From a virus: a DNA stretch of 35,874 nt. The stretch lies in the IMG/VR virus record IMGVR_UViG_3300029258_003225, positions 1-35,874 of that record; one strand, given 5' to 3'. Shown here in pieces: positions 8,056 to 15,495 of this stretch. The notes under the pieces were generated by a model. The model saw only the letters and a program-made list of their open reading frames with translations, was not told where the DNA came from and did not search any database. Numbering within the stretch: the first letter of the stretch is position 1; each line of letters starts with the position of its first letter. A program made the position numbers and the translations under genes.

Positions 8056-8997
8056 TTATGAATGTGTTGCCAACAATAAAGCACCGAATGCATCATTTAG
8101 GATACGTGCAGCGAATGGATGTTGGAAGCCAACTGTTGCTCTTTGATGCAACGGATCGGCTGTTCCTGCAGAACCTAGTTGTTCAACATAAAAATCGCCA
8201 CTTTCTGAGCCGAGATGAATACAGGCATAAGCCTCCTTACCTACAATCGGCATACTATACACAGCTGGAGTTGCAGATGACTTGATACCAATAGGGGTAT
8301 ACTTCCATCTGACGTTGCCAGTCGAGCCCCACTCGAAAGGTGTTACCTTCTGTACGGCTGAGTAGTTGCTTGATGAAACAAAGTTTGCAACTGACTCAAG
8401 ATCATCCAGCAAGTCTGTATGGATAAATCCAAAGAAAGCTGGTCTTGTTGGTGCAGTAGCAAATGCATCGGTTCCAGGAATTACCTCAGAGATCATCTCT
8501 GCTGAGTTTCCAAGTAATGTTTTTACAACAGAATCGATATCTTCCTTTGCCAATTCTGTTGGGGTTGACCCGTTAGAACCGTTTGAGCATTGGATAACTG
8601 TTGCCATCGATGCCAAGACGTCTCTTGTTATTTCGTCCATTGTTTGGGCGTAATTCTGTGCGATTAGCCTCGTAGCCTCATTAAGAGTGCGATCTTCGAC
8701 TGTCATCATGACCTGATTTGTAAGGGTCACAAAATTACCATAAAACGAGACGCGAGCTTTGATGTCTGTTGCAGACAATGGAGCTCCTGGAGGGGTTATA
8801 CCATCTACCAATGGAATAGGCACTGTATCTAACTTTGAATATCGTCTAAATACAATGGTATCGCCACTATTTCGAGGCAGCATTCTTTTTTGAGCAAAAC
8901 TGGTGTGAACCAATGCTGGGTATGCCGTCATGAGTATCAGTCGATCGTAGTACTCTCGAACGGCTGGGCTCAATTGGCTTGTGCTTGTAATAGTCAT
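8056..8997 (-). CDS. Major capsid protein, N4-gp56 family
   Basis: The 313-residue protein has hallmarks of the N4-gp56 capsid family, an HK97-fold group. The N-terminus is LSPAVREYYDRLILMTAYPA, then HTSFAQKRMLPRNSGDTIVF and RRYSKLDTV. Next come PLVDGITPPG and VSFYGNFVTLTNQVMMTVED, and later a C-terminal TVGFQHPFAARILNDAFG. It would self-assemble into the icosahedral shell around the scaffold encoded just upstream. AAAGGAAG precedes the ATG. Length and gene order (portal, scaffold, capsid) are as expected. Confidence 0.9.
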   Translation of the reverse strand: MTITSTSQLSPAVREYYDRLILMTAYPALVHTSFAQKRMLPRNSGDTIVFRRYSKLDTVPIPLVDGITPPGAPLSATDIKARVSFYGNFVTLTNQVMMTVEDRTLNEATRLIAQNYAQTMDEITRDVLASMATVIQCSNGSNGSTPTELAKEDIDSVVKTLLGNSAEMISEVIPGTDAFATAPTRPAFFGFIHTDLLDDLESVANFVSSSNYSAVQKVTPFEWGSTGNVRWKYTPIGIKSSATPAVYSMPIVGKEAYACIHLGSESGDFYVEQLGSAGTADPLHQRATVGFQHPFAARILNDAFGALLLATHS

Positions 8998-9025
8998 AAA
9001 GTTTCTTCCTTTTTAAAAACTTTCG

Positions 9026-9724
9026 TTAGAAATAACCGCGGTTTCTATTTGCAAGAGTTGAAAACTCCTCATCAGACATATCCTTAAACCTTTTGGCTGT
9101 GCTTTTTGCTGTTGCACTACCAATCGAGCTTAGTGATCCTGGCTGCTCGGCATTTTTAAGAATCCGTTCAACATCGGCATTTTTCTTTGTCTGTTTAGAC
9201 TCTGCCTTATATGCATCTGAATTCTTAGCCAAATAGTAGGCAAGCTCATAGTCTTGAGACTGCTGTAGAGTTGCTCTTAACTGCGGTGATTGCTTTAAAA
9301 CTTCAGGAAGGTATTTGCTTATGACGTCTTCATAATCTTTGTATTTCTGCGCCATGCGAAGTTCTGCGATATTTTGTTTATATGCAGATTCTCTGGCCGA
9401 TAACAATTCCTCGAATTCGCCATATGTGAGCACGTCGTCTTTTGAAAGCTTCGGCTTTTGTTCTTCAACATTTGGTTGTTGCTGTTGATACATTTGAGCG
9501 TTTGCTTGCATGAGAGACATATGATCACTCATTACCTTCACTCTCTCTTCTAGCTCCTGCCTCTTGGCTCGTTCTGATTGCAAAGCTGCCAAGGGGACTG
9601 CTCCCTCTTGACTAACTCCCTCAGATTGTGAGACATCCTCATCAGAGACTGGTTGCATCTGAGCGGCGACCTCAGGTGCTTGTTGCATTTCGCCCGAAAA
9701 TTCTTGTGTGCCAACTGTAGTCAT
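9026..9724 (-). CDS. Capsid scaffolding protein
   Basis: The 232-residue protein is acidic, Gln/Glu-rich and mostly helical. Residues of about 45-100 form a coiled-coil-like stretch (AALQSERAKRQELEERVKVM). It is followed by a helical middle (YGEFEELLSARESAYKQNIA) and a C-terminal basic segment (ATAKSTAKRFKDMSDEEFST). Composition and position between portal and capsid are typical of podovirus scaffolds, which guide procapsid assembly and leave before DNA entry. GGAGG lies 7 bases upstream of the ATG. Confidence 0.82.
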   Translation of the reverse strand: MTTVGTQEFSGEMQQAPEVAAQMQPVSDEDVSQSEGVSQEGAVPLAALQSERAKRQELEERVKVMSDHMSLMQANAQMYQQQQPNVEEQKPKLSKDDVLTYGEFEELLSARESAYKQNIAELRMAQKYKDYEDVISKYLPEVLKQSPQLRATLQQSQDYELAYYLAKNSDAYKAESKQTKKNADVERILKNAEQPGSLSSIGSATAKSTAKRFKDMSDEEFSTLANRNRGYF

Positions 9725-9780
9725 TGGCTTCCTCCTTTTTTTGTCGCCCGTTCAACTCGGCGGCAGTTTTCTTTTTTTTG

Positions 9781-10155
9781 TTACTGAGTTACATATGCAC
9801 TCGGTATCGTAGTTGTTTCGTAGATGACTTCATTTGTTTTTTCTACTCCAAAGATTCCAAGAGCGTCATAGTCAATTGGGGCTTGAGGCATATTGACTTC
9901 CCAATCAATTACCCCTTTTTTATTGCTTACCTCGCCTATGATCATTCCGACCATAGATTTAGGCCTGTATTGATGATAAGCTTTGATAAGCTTTACCAAT
10001 GTGGGCTTCCCATCAACTCTTACTTTGGCTGGTTTTGCGAAAATAACGATCCAGTAAGGCTCTTTTTTGTCCTTATTCTCATTTAGGATCTTTTCGATCT
10101 CGTTGTTGTCATCCTCGATCATTGCATCTCTAGTTTCACCTAGATCTTGGGCCAT
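9781..10155 (-). CDS. Hypothetical protein of the head module
   Basis: The protein has 124 residues. The N-terminal ~30 residues are acidic and helical (RDAMIEDDNNEIEKILNENK). The rest alternates strands and short turns (KEPYWIVIFAKPAKVRVDG, TLVKLIKAYHQYRPKSMVGM, GEVSNKKGVIDWEVNMP). AAAAGGAG precedes the ATG and the gene is in line with the portal and scaffold genes. I do not recognise the family. Confidence 0.6.
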   Translation of the reverse strand: MAQDLGETRDAMIEDDNNEIEKILNENKDKKEPYWIVIFAKPAKVRVDGKPTLVKLIKAYHQYRPKSMVGMIIGEVSNKKGVIDWEVNMPQAPIDYDALGIFGVEKTNEVIYETTTIPSAYVTQ

Positions 10156-10181
10156 TTATTGTCTCCTTTTCCCAAGTTTGT

Positions 10182-10382
10182 CTAATAATCCATGGCTTTC
10201 TTGGGGTATTCGCTCATGGGATATTTTTTAATATCGACTTCTTTAAATCCGTGGCCAATTGGCATGTCTAACTTGCCAGGCTTAGAGGCATGAGATCCGT
10301 TTTCGATCTTTACGCCTTTAGGCATGTACTTGTAGTTGTTCTCCATAGCCTTGGATTTTTCGCCTTTATAAGAGTCTTTCAT
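10182..10382 (-). CDS. Small basic head-module protein
   Basis: The ATG at 10382 (66 residues, MKDSYKGEKSKAMENNYKY) is preferred because AGGAGG lies 8 bases upstream, inside the end of the portal gene. An upstream in-frame start would add a low-complexity Asn/Arg stretch translated from the portal's Gln-rich tail. The protein is Lys/Pro/Gly-rich with PMGHGF-like turns and ends in KKYPMSEYPKKAMDY. It overlaps the portal stop by 17 bases. Small basic proteins of this kind are common behind portals; the function is unknown. Confidence 0.6.
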   Translation of the reverse strand: MKDSYKGEKSKAMENNYKYMPKGVKIENGSHASKPGKLDMPIGHGFKEVDIKKYPMSEYPKKAMDY

Positions 10383-11412
10383 CTTGAGGCACCTCCTGTG
10401 GTTGTTGTTGTATGGGTTGTTCTTGAATTGATTGTTGTTGTTGCGACATCTGCACATCTGGCTCAGCCGCCATCTCAGTTACCGCAACATTTTGCATCTT
10501 GATTCTGTTCTCAGACTCTTTGTTAGATTCCTCAAACATCTTGATAAGGGCTAAATATCTTGAGAGGTTCTCAGTATCCATCTTCTCAAGTTCAGATATG
10601 GTTTTAGCTCGAGTTAACGCAGCATCAGATCTGTCTTGTACAGCCTTGCTGGCCCGCTCATCTTCAAGTCCAAGATTTGCGATCGACCTTGTGAAGCGCT
10701 CTTTAGCAAGAGCCACATCAGAGATGGCTTTTGCTTGTGCCATTTGAGATTGATTTGCGATAAGCTGATTTTGTATTTGCTGTTGTTCTTGCGCAGCTTG
10801 TGCCTGTTGTTGTTCCATCTGGCCAATCTTCTCAACAAGATCAAATGAACCCTGAATTGGGGCTTCTTCTGCAAGCATTTCTCCAGTGATTGGAGCACCG
10901 AGATTTCTAAGTTCAACTAGCTGCATAAAGCGCAGCTGTTTCTGCTCTGGAGTTAAGGCGCCTTCTTGGATCGATATGTCATATTTATAGAAATCTTCAT
11001 CATAAAAGCCGTCTGCTGGAGGCTCATTGATGATTCTCTGTACCTTAGCTGGACTATTAGATAGAGACATCTTCAAGATTTTTCTTGATATTCCCTTCTG
11101 TGCGATACGAAGATTCTCAAAATAGCCTTGAATATTAGTAACAGCAGCAGACTGCCTTAGGTTCATGAGAGCAGCAGACTCATTTCCAGAATCTGGTATA
11201 CCGAATGCTGCATCATTTAAGCCACTGATAGCCATTAAATCGTTTTGTAATGAACTTTCTTCTTGGAAAAAGGAGGGTGGAACCTGAATTGGGTCCATTC
11301 TTTGTGGAGTAGGCGACCCTTTTCTATTCCAAACAACAACCCCCTGACCCGAATTAAATAGCGAGTCAGGATTGATAACCGAGTTCTCCTCTGCCATCCA
11401 GCCAGAATTCAT
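10366..11412 (-). CDS. Portal protein, C-terminal part (separated by a frameshift)
   Basis: This holds the second half of a P22-type portal. Its frame is open from 11553, so coding starts before the ATG at 11412. The residues just upstream (SAIRQIIDPQRALNRNRSQR) are a standard portal segment. Clear portal features follow: MNSGWMAEENSVINPDSL, then PPSFFQEESSLQNDLMAISG and GNESAALMNLRQSAAVTNIQ. A long Gln/Ala/Glu-rich helical C-terminus with QQQ runs resembles the portal barrel. No ribosome site precedes the ATG at 11412, so this part is probably not an independent gene. See the N-terminal part for the break. Confidence 0.75.
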   Translation of the reverse strand: MNSGWMAEENSVINPDSLFNSGQGVVVWNRKGSPTPQRMDPIQVPPSFFQEESSLQNDLMAISGLNDAAFGIPDSGNESAALMNLRQSAAVTNIQGYFENLRIAQKGISRKILKMSLSNSPAKVQRIINEPPADGFYDEDFYKYDISIQEGALTPEQKQLRFMQLVELRNLGAPITGEMLAEEAPIQGSFDLVEKIGQMEQQQAQAAQEQQQIQNQLIANQSQMAQAKAISDVALAKERFTRSIANLGLEDERASKAVQDRSDAALTRAKTISELEKMDTENLSRYLALIKMFEESNKESENRIKMQNVAVTEMAAEPDVQMSQQQQSIQEQPIQQQPQEVPQDERLL

Positions 11413-11501
11413 ATTCTTTTCGACAATATCCGTTCTCTGAGACCTGTTTCTATTGAGCGCTCTTTGTGGATCAATGATTTGTCTGATAGCTGATTGTAGT
11501 T

Positions 11502-12350
11502 TTAATCCCCAGTTATCAGAGGTCGCTCTATGTATTGTTTCTGTTTTTTTACCTTAGTAAAGTTTGGATACATCTCTAAAAAGAGTTTCATCCTGTCTTT
11601 TGGTATCTCAAATGGCAAAATTTCTGCTGTTTCTGAGTCAATGAGCAAGTCAACTTCTTTCCATTTTTGAAGATACATCTCATCATAGGCCATCATCTCT
11701 TGTCCGCCAGGCTGTCTCTGATATGGTAGCCATGTAAATTTACCATCTCTATCCCAACCAGCATCAAAAAGATCCTCAACCTCTTTTCTGTGCTTTGGCA
11801 AAAGAGATTGCGCTTGATCCAGAGATAAATACTTACGTTTTAAGACATATGAGCAGTCAGACCAGTCTAGTTTTGAAAAATAAGGATCACAGAGAAAAGA
11901 AGACCATGGATCAACAGCAAAACGAATATCTCCGTCTAAAACATCATCTCTATAGTCCTTATAAACCGAAGCAAGAGCGATACCTGTACGCATGGCACTG
12001 GCAAATGCTTGAGAAAGCATCTCATATCCGCCACCGTTTGATAGAACATGCATAAGATACTTGGATCTTTGATCTGCCGTTTGTCTATCGGATGATTCAA
12101 CTGGAAGCACAATGGAGGAAAGGCGGTGTTTAATTTGATATCCAGAAAGTTGATCAACAGTACGTTTGATCATATTTATGACAAAGGCTTGCCTTTCTTG
12201 CTCCCATAGATATCTTTTTTCATCTTCGGACCATTGATCTCCAAGATAAAACCTTAAATCTATCTCAGCAGCCGAAAGATAGGGGCTCCACACAGAATAA
12301 GCGTGATCATAAAGATAATTATAATCTTGACGGACATCTAAATCAGACAT
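11502..12350 (-). CDS. Portal protein, N-terminal part (separated by a frameshift)
   Basis: The 282 residues match the N-terminal half of P22-type portals: AAEIDLRFYLGDQWSEDEKR, then QAFVINMIKRTVDQLSGYQI, GIALASVYKDYRDDVLDGDI and RFAVDPWSSFLCDPYFSKLD. A portal is a dodecamer at one capsid vertex through which DNA is packaged and ejected. The frame ends at a TAA in CTGGGGATTAA just where portals normally continue for about 40 more residues (a strand-rich 'FPFVP' region) before the RQxxDPQR helix. The two halves are in different frames, shifted by -1. An A-run (A AAA AAA) lies shortly before the stop. The missing segment favours a small deletion or misassembly over programmed frameshifting. No strong ribosome site is visible. 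Confidence 0.8.
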   Translation of the reverse strand: MSDLDVRQDYNYLYDHAYSVWSPYLSAAEIDLRFYLGDQWSEDEKRYLWEQERQAFVINMIKRTVDQLSGYQIKHRLSSIVLPVESSDRQTADQRSKYLMHVLSNGGGYEMLSQAFASAMRTGIALASVYKDYRDDVLDGDIRFAVDPWSSFLCDPYFSKLDWSDCSYVLKRKYLSLDQAQSLLPKHRKEVEDLFDAGWDRDGKFTWLPYQRQPGGQEMMAYDEMYLQKWKEVDLLIDSETAEILPFEIPKDRMKLFLEMYPNFTKVKKQKQYIERPLITGD

Positions 12351-12355
12351 AATAC

Positions 12356-12365
12356 ACTTGCAAGT
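12356..12365. other. Perfect 10-bp palindrome in the portal leader
   Basis: ACTTGCAAGT is a perfect palindrome 6 bases upstream of the portal start, where a ribosome site would normally lie. It could be a protein-binding site or chance; no clear consensus promoter is visible in the 150 bases upstream. Confidence 0.3.
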
Positions 12366-12470
12366 AAAAATTTAAATTGTCTTTTACCGCATAATTGCAA
12401 ATTAAATTTTTATTTAGCAATGCTAATGGTCTTTCTTGTAAAAAAAAGATGTGTGTGAGAATGTGTGGTT

Positions 12471-12487
12471 GAACTTGGTCAAAGTTC
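12471..12487. promoter_or_regulatory. Candidate operator in the divergent region 12351-12562
   Basis: GAACTT-GGTCA-AAGTTC is an inverted repeat with perfect 6-base arms. It lies in the ~210-base gap between the leftward portal block and the rightward nuclease block, next to a weak possible rightward -35 (TTGAAC at 12469). The rest of the gap is AT-rich with no reading frame and no clear -10. The symmetry suggests a dimeric regulator site. Confidence 0.4.
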
Positions 12488-12512
12488 GTTTTGTTTATCT
12501 TTTTTTCTATCG

Positions 12513-12543
12513 TGGCTGGTACTCCCTCCTAGGTTACCAGCCA
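12513..12543 (+). promoter_or_regulatory. Leader hairpin with anti-ribosome-site loop
   Basis: TGGCTGGTA and TACCAGCCA form a perfect 9-bp stem around a 13-base loop. The loop contains CCTCCT (12525-12530), complementary to the AGGAGG ribosome site at 12551-12556 just downstream. The RNA could therefore switch between a hairpin and a form in which CCTCCT masks the ribosome site, giving translational control of the gene at 12563. Confidence 0.45.
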
Positions 12544-12562
12544 TTTTCAAAGGAGGTTCTCT

Positions 12563-13024
12563 CTGAACGAAAAGAAAAAGCTAAGAGTTCCCTATAAAAA
12601 GAAACTGCCAGAAAAAGAAGATCTCCACATCGAATATTCAAAAGAGATACGAGCTAAAATGAAGGCTTGTATACAAGCAGAAATTGATAGGAAGAAGTTA
12701 TGTCTCCTTGATAAAGCATATCTTACATGGCAACTTAAAGAAGTGGACTATTGGGAGCAAAAAGAACGAATAGCTGCTCTTACATACAAAGAACGAAGCA
12801 CAGTTCTTAAAAAGATCTTAAGAAAAAGATATCACAAAAACGCCAACTTCCCAAAAAATATCTATTGTGAGCATTGGCTCTACGCCAATCGAGAATCTAT
12901 CGATCCGAACCTTTTTGAATTTATGACGGCATTATACGAGCCTAAAAAGAATAAATATTTTAATGGTGAGTTTTATGATTTAGAGGCATTAATTGCGCCA
13001 TATGAGCATGAGAAACACAAATAA
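12563..13024 (+). CDS. Hypothetical basic protein, probable CTG start
   Basis: The best-placed start is CTG at 12563, 6 bases after a perfect AAAGGAGG. It gives 153 residues beginning (M)NEKKKLRVPYKKKLPEKEDL. The first in-frame ATG is at 12659, has no ribosome site, and would discard a charged N-terminus that looks like real coding sequence. The protein is Lys/Arg-rich and helical (MKACIQAEIDRKKLCLLDKA, KERSTVLKKILRKRYHKNAN). It ends in LIAPYEHEKHK, overlapping the nuclease gene start. The function is unknown; it is probably co-translated with the nuclease. Confidence 0.55.
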   Translation: MNEKKKLRVPYKKKLPEKEDLHIEYSKEIRAKMKACIQAEIDRKKLCLLDKAYLTWQLKEVDYWEQKERIAALTYKERSTVLKKILRKRYHKNANFPKNIYCEHWLYANRESIDPNLFEFMTALYEPKKNKYFNGEFYDLEALIAPYEHEKHK

Positions 13025-13349
13025 AGGATGGCGTTTGATTGGTGGTAAAAAACATTACTACAAATCTGGGTGGGAAATGGCATATGCTCTTTTCTTGCAG
13101 AGGAGAAAAGAGGCTGGTTTTATAAAAGATTGGGAATATGAGCCAGAGACATTCTGGTTTGAGAAAATCAAGCGGGGAGTTAGGTCATATAAACCTGATT
13201 TTAAAGTATATGACCTAGACGAAAAGGCTCGATGGATTGAAGTGAAAGGCTATATGGACCAAAAGAGCCGTACAAAGATCAAACGATTTAAAAAGTACTA
13301 TCCAAAAGAAAGTTTAGAAGTTATTGGGAAGGAGTTTTTTTGTGGCTAA
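13008..13349 (+). CDS. PD-(D/E)XK endonuclease
   Basis: The start at 13008 (MRNTNKGWRLIGG, 113 residues) is chosen over two closely spaced upstream ATGs. The fold pattern is a PD-(D/E)XK nuclease. A conserved Glu lies in KSGWEMAYALFLQRRKEAGF, then WEYEPETFWF, the catalytic Asp in SYKPDFKVYD, and Glu/Lys in RWIEVKGYMD. This matches phage endonucleases of the DUF1064/TnsA-like group, which cut branched or double-stranded DNA. It overlaps its upstream neighbour by 17 bases. A role in resolving recombination or replication intermediates fits the phage's RecT system. Confidence 0.78.
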   Translation: MRNTNKGWRLIGGKKHYYKSGWEMAYALFLQRRKEAGFIKDWEYEPETFWFEKIKRGVRSYKPDFKVYDLDEKARWIEVKGYMDQKSRTKIKRFKKYYPKESLEVIGKEFFCG

Positions 13350-13437
13350 ACATGTATTAATCCTTTGGGTATCTTTATTGCCAATAGCTTTTTTCTTTGT
13401 GTATATGGTTCAGGCTTTTAATGATGAGTTTCTTTAA
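13342..13437 (+). CDS. 31-residue membrane microprotein
   Basis: A GTG start lies inside the end of the nuclease gene, with AAGGAG 8 bases upstream. The 31 residues (start MAKHVLILWVSLLPIAFFFV) form one transmembrane segment followed by a short polar tail ending NDEFL. It is coupled to the nuclease by an 8-base overlap and overlaps the convergent gene at 13418 by 20 bases. The function is unknown; a lysis or membrane-modifying role is possible. Confidence 0.5.
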   Translation: MAKHVLILWVSLLPIAFFFVYMVQAFNDEFL

Positions 13438-13612
13438 GCCTTTTCTCACGTTTTTTTTCACAATAGCGCTTGTCTTTTGCAAACTGATCCCTACAAAGCT
13501 TGCAACAAAAAAAGTTCTTTTGACCGTATTTTATCTTATATCTGTAATGACTCAGTGGGACCTTAAAATCCCTTTCACAAAACGAGCAATTCATTTTTTT
13601 AAATTCTACCAA
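13418..13612 (-). CDS. Small zinc-ribbon protein
   Basis: The 64-residue protein has paired cysteines typical of a small zinc-binding domain: NCSFCERDF near residue 8 and FFCCKLCRDQF near residue 35. A very basic Lys/Arg C-terminus follows. The same CxxC...CxxC style occurs in the two HNH endonucleases of this phage, but no HNH core is present here. It overlaps the upstream coiled-coil gene by 7 bases. It may be a DNA- or RNA-binding accessory protein or an endonuclease remnant. Confidence 0.55.
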   Translation of the reverse strand: MVEFKKMNCSFCERDFKVPLSHYRYKIKYGQKNFFCCKLCRDQFAKDKRYCEKKREKRLKETHH

Positions 13613-13842
13613 AGATCATAATCCTTTTCTTTTGGGCGTATTTCTTGCCAAAGCTTTTCATCGTTTTTGGCAATACTTTTCTTTAATGTTTCGTAGTCAT
13701 ACTTAAGCGTTTCGTGCTCTTTCTTTAGAGCCGACAGACGAGCAAAGAGGCCCTTTCTCAAGGATGAGACCTCTTTCTTTAAAAGACGGAGATCTTGTTT
13801 AACAAGGGTCTCCTCTGAATCGAAAAAATCTAAAAGTTCCAT
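13606..13842 (-). CDS. Small coiled-coil protein
   Basis: The 78-residue protein is almost entirely charged helix with heptad spacing (LRLLKKEVSSLRKGLFARLS, LKKEHETLKYDYETLKKSIA), indicating a coiled coil. It starts 4 bases after the stop of the 27-residue membrane microprotein, so translation is probably coupled. The function is unknown; an accessory to the recombination genes or a spanin-like bundle partner are possibilities without direct support. Confidence 0.5.
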   Translation of the reverse strand: MELLDFFDSEETLVKQDLRLLKKEVSSLRKGLFARLSALKKEHETLKYDYETLKKSIAKNDEKLWQEIRPKEKDYDLW

Positions 13843-13845
13843 CTC

Positions 13846-13929
13846 TCAAATCCAAGGATAATCTTCTTTGGCAAACAAGCCAAACAAACACATGAGTAAG
13901 AGTGGAGCTATCATTAATGCAAAAAACAT
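13846..13929 (-). CDS. 27-residue membrane microprotein
   Basis: TAGGAGGT precedes the ATG at 13929. The 27 residues begin MFFALMIAPLLLMCLFGLFA, a single hydrophobic helix, and end KEDYPWI. It lies between the exonuclease and the coiled-coil gene, with near-zero spacing on the downstream side. The size is far below typical holins; the strong ribosome site is the main reason to accept it. Confidence 0.5.
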   Translation of the reverse strand: MFFALMIAPLLLMCLFGLFAKEDYPWI

Positions 13930-13939
13930 AACAGACCTC

Positions 13940-14488
13940 CTAAACGTTTAAATATCGGTATGTAAGTAAAGCGGCTTTACATATGTTGGCTAAAGTATTG
14001 CTTATCGTAAACTCATGGGCAATAGCAGGAGAACCATCCTTGAAAAGCTGTACAAAAAAGAAGTTTTTGGACAGAGTAAGATTGTTAACAGTTGCCAAAT
14101 AGTGGTACAAACAGCCTTGCAGCGGCCATATCTTTGCATCTTTTGACGCGGATGTCTTGTAGTCGATCAAGAATCTATCACCCGATCTTGATTCGGCTAC
14201 AGCATCTATCTTCCCTGTTATTTTAAGTTTATCACAATAAAACCTCTGTTCGCTATGTATCAAATTAAAGCCAGAATCTTTTTGCCATTCTAAAAAACTA
14301 TCGAAGTATCCCTGTGCCTCTTTCGAAACTGGGATAAATGCCATATTGGTAAATGATGATATTGCATCATGAACTTCTGTTCCTATTCTCTGCTTCTTCT
14401 TCAAAATATCTTTTGGTATATGTCCAAACCTGTCCCATTGAGACAGGATAGACGATACTCGTGTGTATCCCTCTTTAATCTGTTCCAT
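13940..14488 (-). CDS. PD-(D/E)XK exonuclease, RecE/lambda-Exo-like partner of RecT
   Basis: This 182-residue protein shows the RecB/Cas4-type nuclease pattern. GTEVH lies at residues 36-40, a Glu in HSEQRF at about 80, and GKIDAVAE at 92-99 provides the metal-binding Asp. The catalytic core is LIDYKTS at 107-113, followed by the QxxxY motif in WPLQGCLYHYL at 121-131. Such enzymes resect double-stranded DNA 5' to 3' and hand the single strand to an annealing protein. Its start overlaps the end of the RecT-like gene by 14 bases, matching the classical exonuclease-annealase pair. Confidence 0.82.
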   Translation of the reverse strand: MEQIKEGYTRVSSILSQWDRFGHIPKDILKKKQRIGTEVHDAISSFTNMAFIPVSKEAQGYFDSFLEWQKDSGFNLIHSEQRFYCDKLKITGKIDAVAESRSGDRFLIDYKTSASKDAKIWPLQGCLYHYLATVNNLTLSKNFFFVQLFKDGSPAIAHEFTISNTLANICKAALLTYRYLNV

Positions 14489-15290
14489 TTTCTAAATTCC
14501 TTTTTCTTTTCTCAAAGTTTTCTAAAAACAGTTCTTTTCTCTCGATCCATAAAGGGACTAATGCCTCTAATGGTCTTGCAGTTTTATTTGCACAAAACTC
14601 AATATATTCAATCATTTCAGGAGTCTTGTCGATTCCAAGAGCACAGGATATCTCTTCAGAGGCTCTTTCTGCTGTGTATTCTTCAGTAGAGACAACTTCC
14701 GCCTCCTCAAATTGTTGCTCTGGCAACTCTTGAACTTCTCCTGTTGCATATGTGCCACATCCTATGACATCGCCAAATAGTCTTTTACCAAGGCGAGACA
14801 TAGCTCTTGAGTACAGCATGTCCTTTGTATATTTGTTCCACCCAGAGTCTCCCCTACAGAGACCAGCTTTTTCAGCCTCTTGAATGCTGAAAGAAACAGT
14901 CATGCTCTCGCCTGTATCTCTCCTCTCACCTTTGATAGTACAGATAGTATCTGATAGCTCAACAATTGTAAGTTTGTGACCCCGTCCCCGTATCAAGGAA
15001 TTCATGGCATGTGGAGCAATCTCTATCTTACCCATGATACAATTCATCCCGCCAAAGACGGCTTGCATTGGTGGGAGCCCAATCTCTTTTGCATAAAGCA
15101 TGATTGAAAAGATCCCTGGGAAACCGCCAAGCTTTTTGAAGAAAGGAGTTTTTGACGCCTCATTTGCTATTTTAGATACAAGCTGTAAATCAGCATCGGT
15201 AACGCTTCTTGATGGAGCTTGATATTGTATTGATTGACGAGCCTGAACTTGCTTCTCAATCTTTTGCTTTTTTTTCTTCTTTTTTGCCAT
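14475..15290 (-). CDS. recT: RecT-family single-strand annealing protein
   Basis: The protein has 271 residues. After a very basic N-terminus (AKKKKKKQKIEKQ) it shows RecT-family features: GGFPGIFSIMLYAKEIGLPP, then QAVFGGMNCIMGKIEIAPHA and KYTKDMLYSRAMSRLGKRLF, ending GDVIGCGTYATGEV. The 'Y(T/K)xDMLxxRAxSRxxRxLFxDVI' element is the usual RecT signature. It anneals complementary strands and promotes strand exchange in phage recombination and concatemer formation. Length agrees with the family. The poly-Lys start is coded by an A-rich run after the preceding gene. Confidence 0.88.
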   Translation of the reverse strand: MAKKKKKKQKIEKQVQARQSIQYQAPSRSVTDADLQLVSKIANEASKTPFFKKLGGFPGIFSIMLYAKEIGLPPMQAVFGGMNCIMGKIEIAPHAMNSLIRGRGHKLTIVELSDTICTIKGERRDTGESMTVSFSIQEAEKAGLCRGDSGWNKYTKDMLYSRAMSRLGKRLFGDVIGCGTYATGEVQELPEQQFEEAEVVSTEEYTAERASEEISCALGIDKTPEMIEYIEFCANKTARPLEALVPLWIERKELFLENFEKRKRNLENGTD

Positions 15291-15495
15291 ATAATCCCCC
15301 GTGGCCCTTTAACAAATTGTCTATATAGTCCTTTTTAAAAAGGATCTTCCCCGTTAAGGGATGTTTGGTTGTTTCTATCTTTTTATCTCGCACCCAAAGA
15401 TATAATGTTGTTTTACACACTCCAAAGAGGTTCAAAACCTCAAAGCGTGTATAATAAAGGTCTGACAGCTTAGGATGTGCTGCTTGTTTTGGCAT
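15256..15495 (-). CDS. MerR/excisionase-type helix-turn-helix protein
   Basis: The start at 15495 (MPKQAAHPKLSDLYYTRFEV, 79 residues) has GGAG upstream; a longer frame exists but lacks a ribosome site. Residues of about 14-60 match an HTH_17/excisionase domain: a helix with LNLFGVCKTTLYLWVRDKKI, then a wing with KHPLTGKILFKKDYIDNLL. It would bind DNA as a small regulator. It overlaps both neighbours, so it is embedded in the recombination operon and could autoregulate it. Without an integrase in the window, a true excisionase role is unlikely. Confidence 0.7.
   Translation of the reverse strand: MPKQAAHPKLSDLYYTRFEVLNLFGVCKTTLYLWVRDKKIETTKHPLTGKILFKKDYIDNLLKGHGGLYGKKEEKKAKD

Noticed and set aside
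9740-9775. GC-rich hairpin between scaffold and the upstream hypothetical gene
   Set aside because: The arms pair only with a bulge and no T-run follows on the transcribed strand, so I do not call a terminator.
11540-11560. Programmed -1 frameshift as the explanation for the split portal
   Set aside because: The slippery A-run and phase fit, but a segment normally present in P22-type portals is missing, and a full-length portal is needed in twelve copies; a deletion or assembly fault is more likely.
15256-15495. Excisionase of a temperate phage
   Set aside because: The fold fits, but no integrase, attachment site or repressor is visible; a small operon regulator is more likely.
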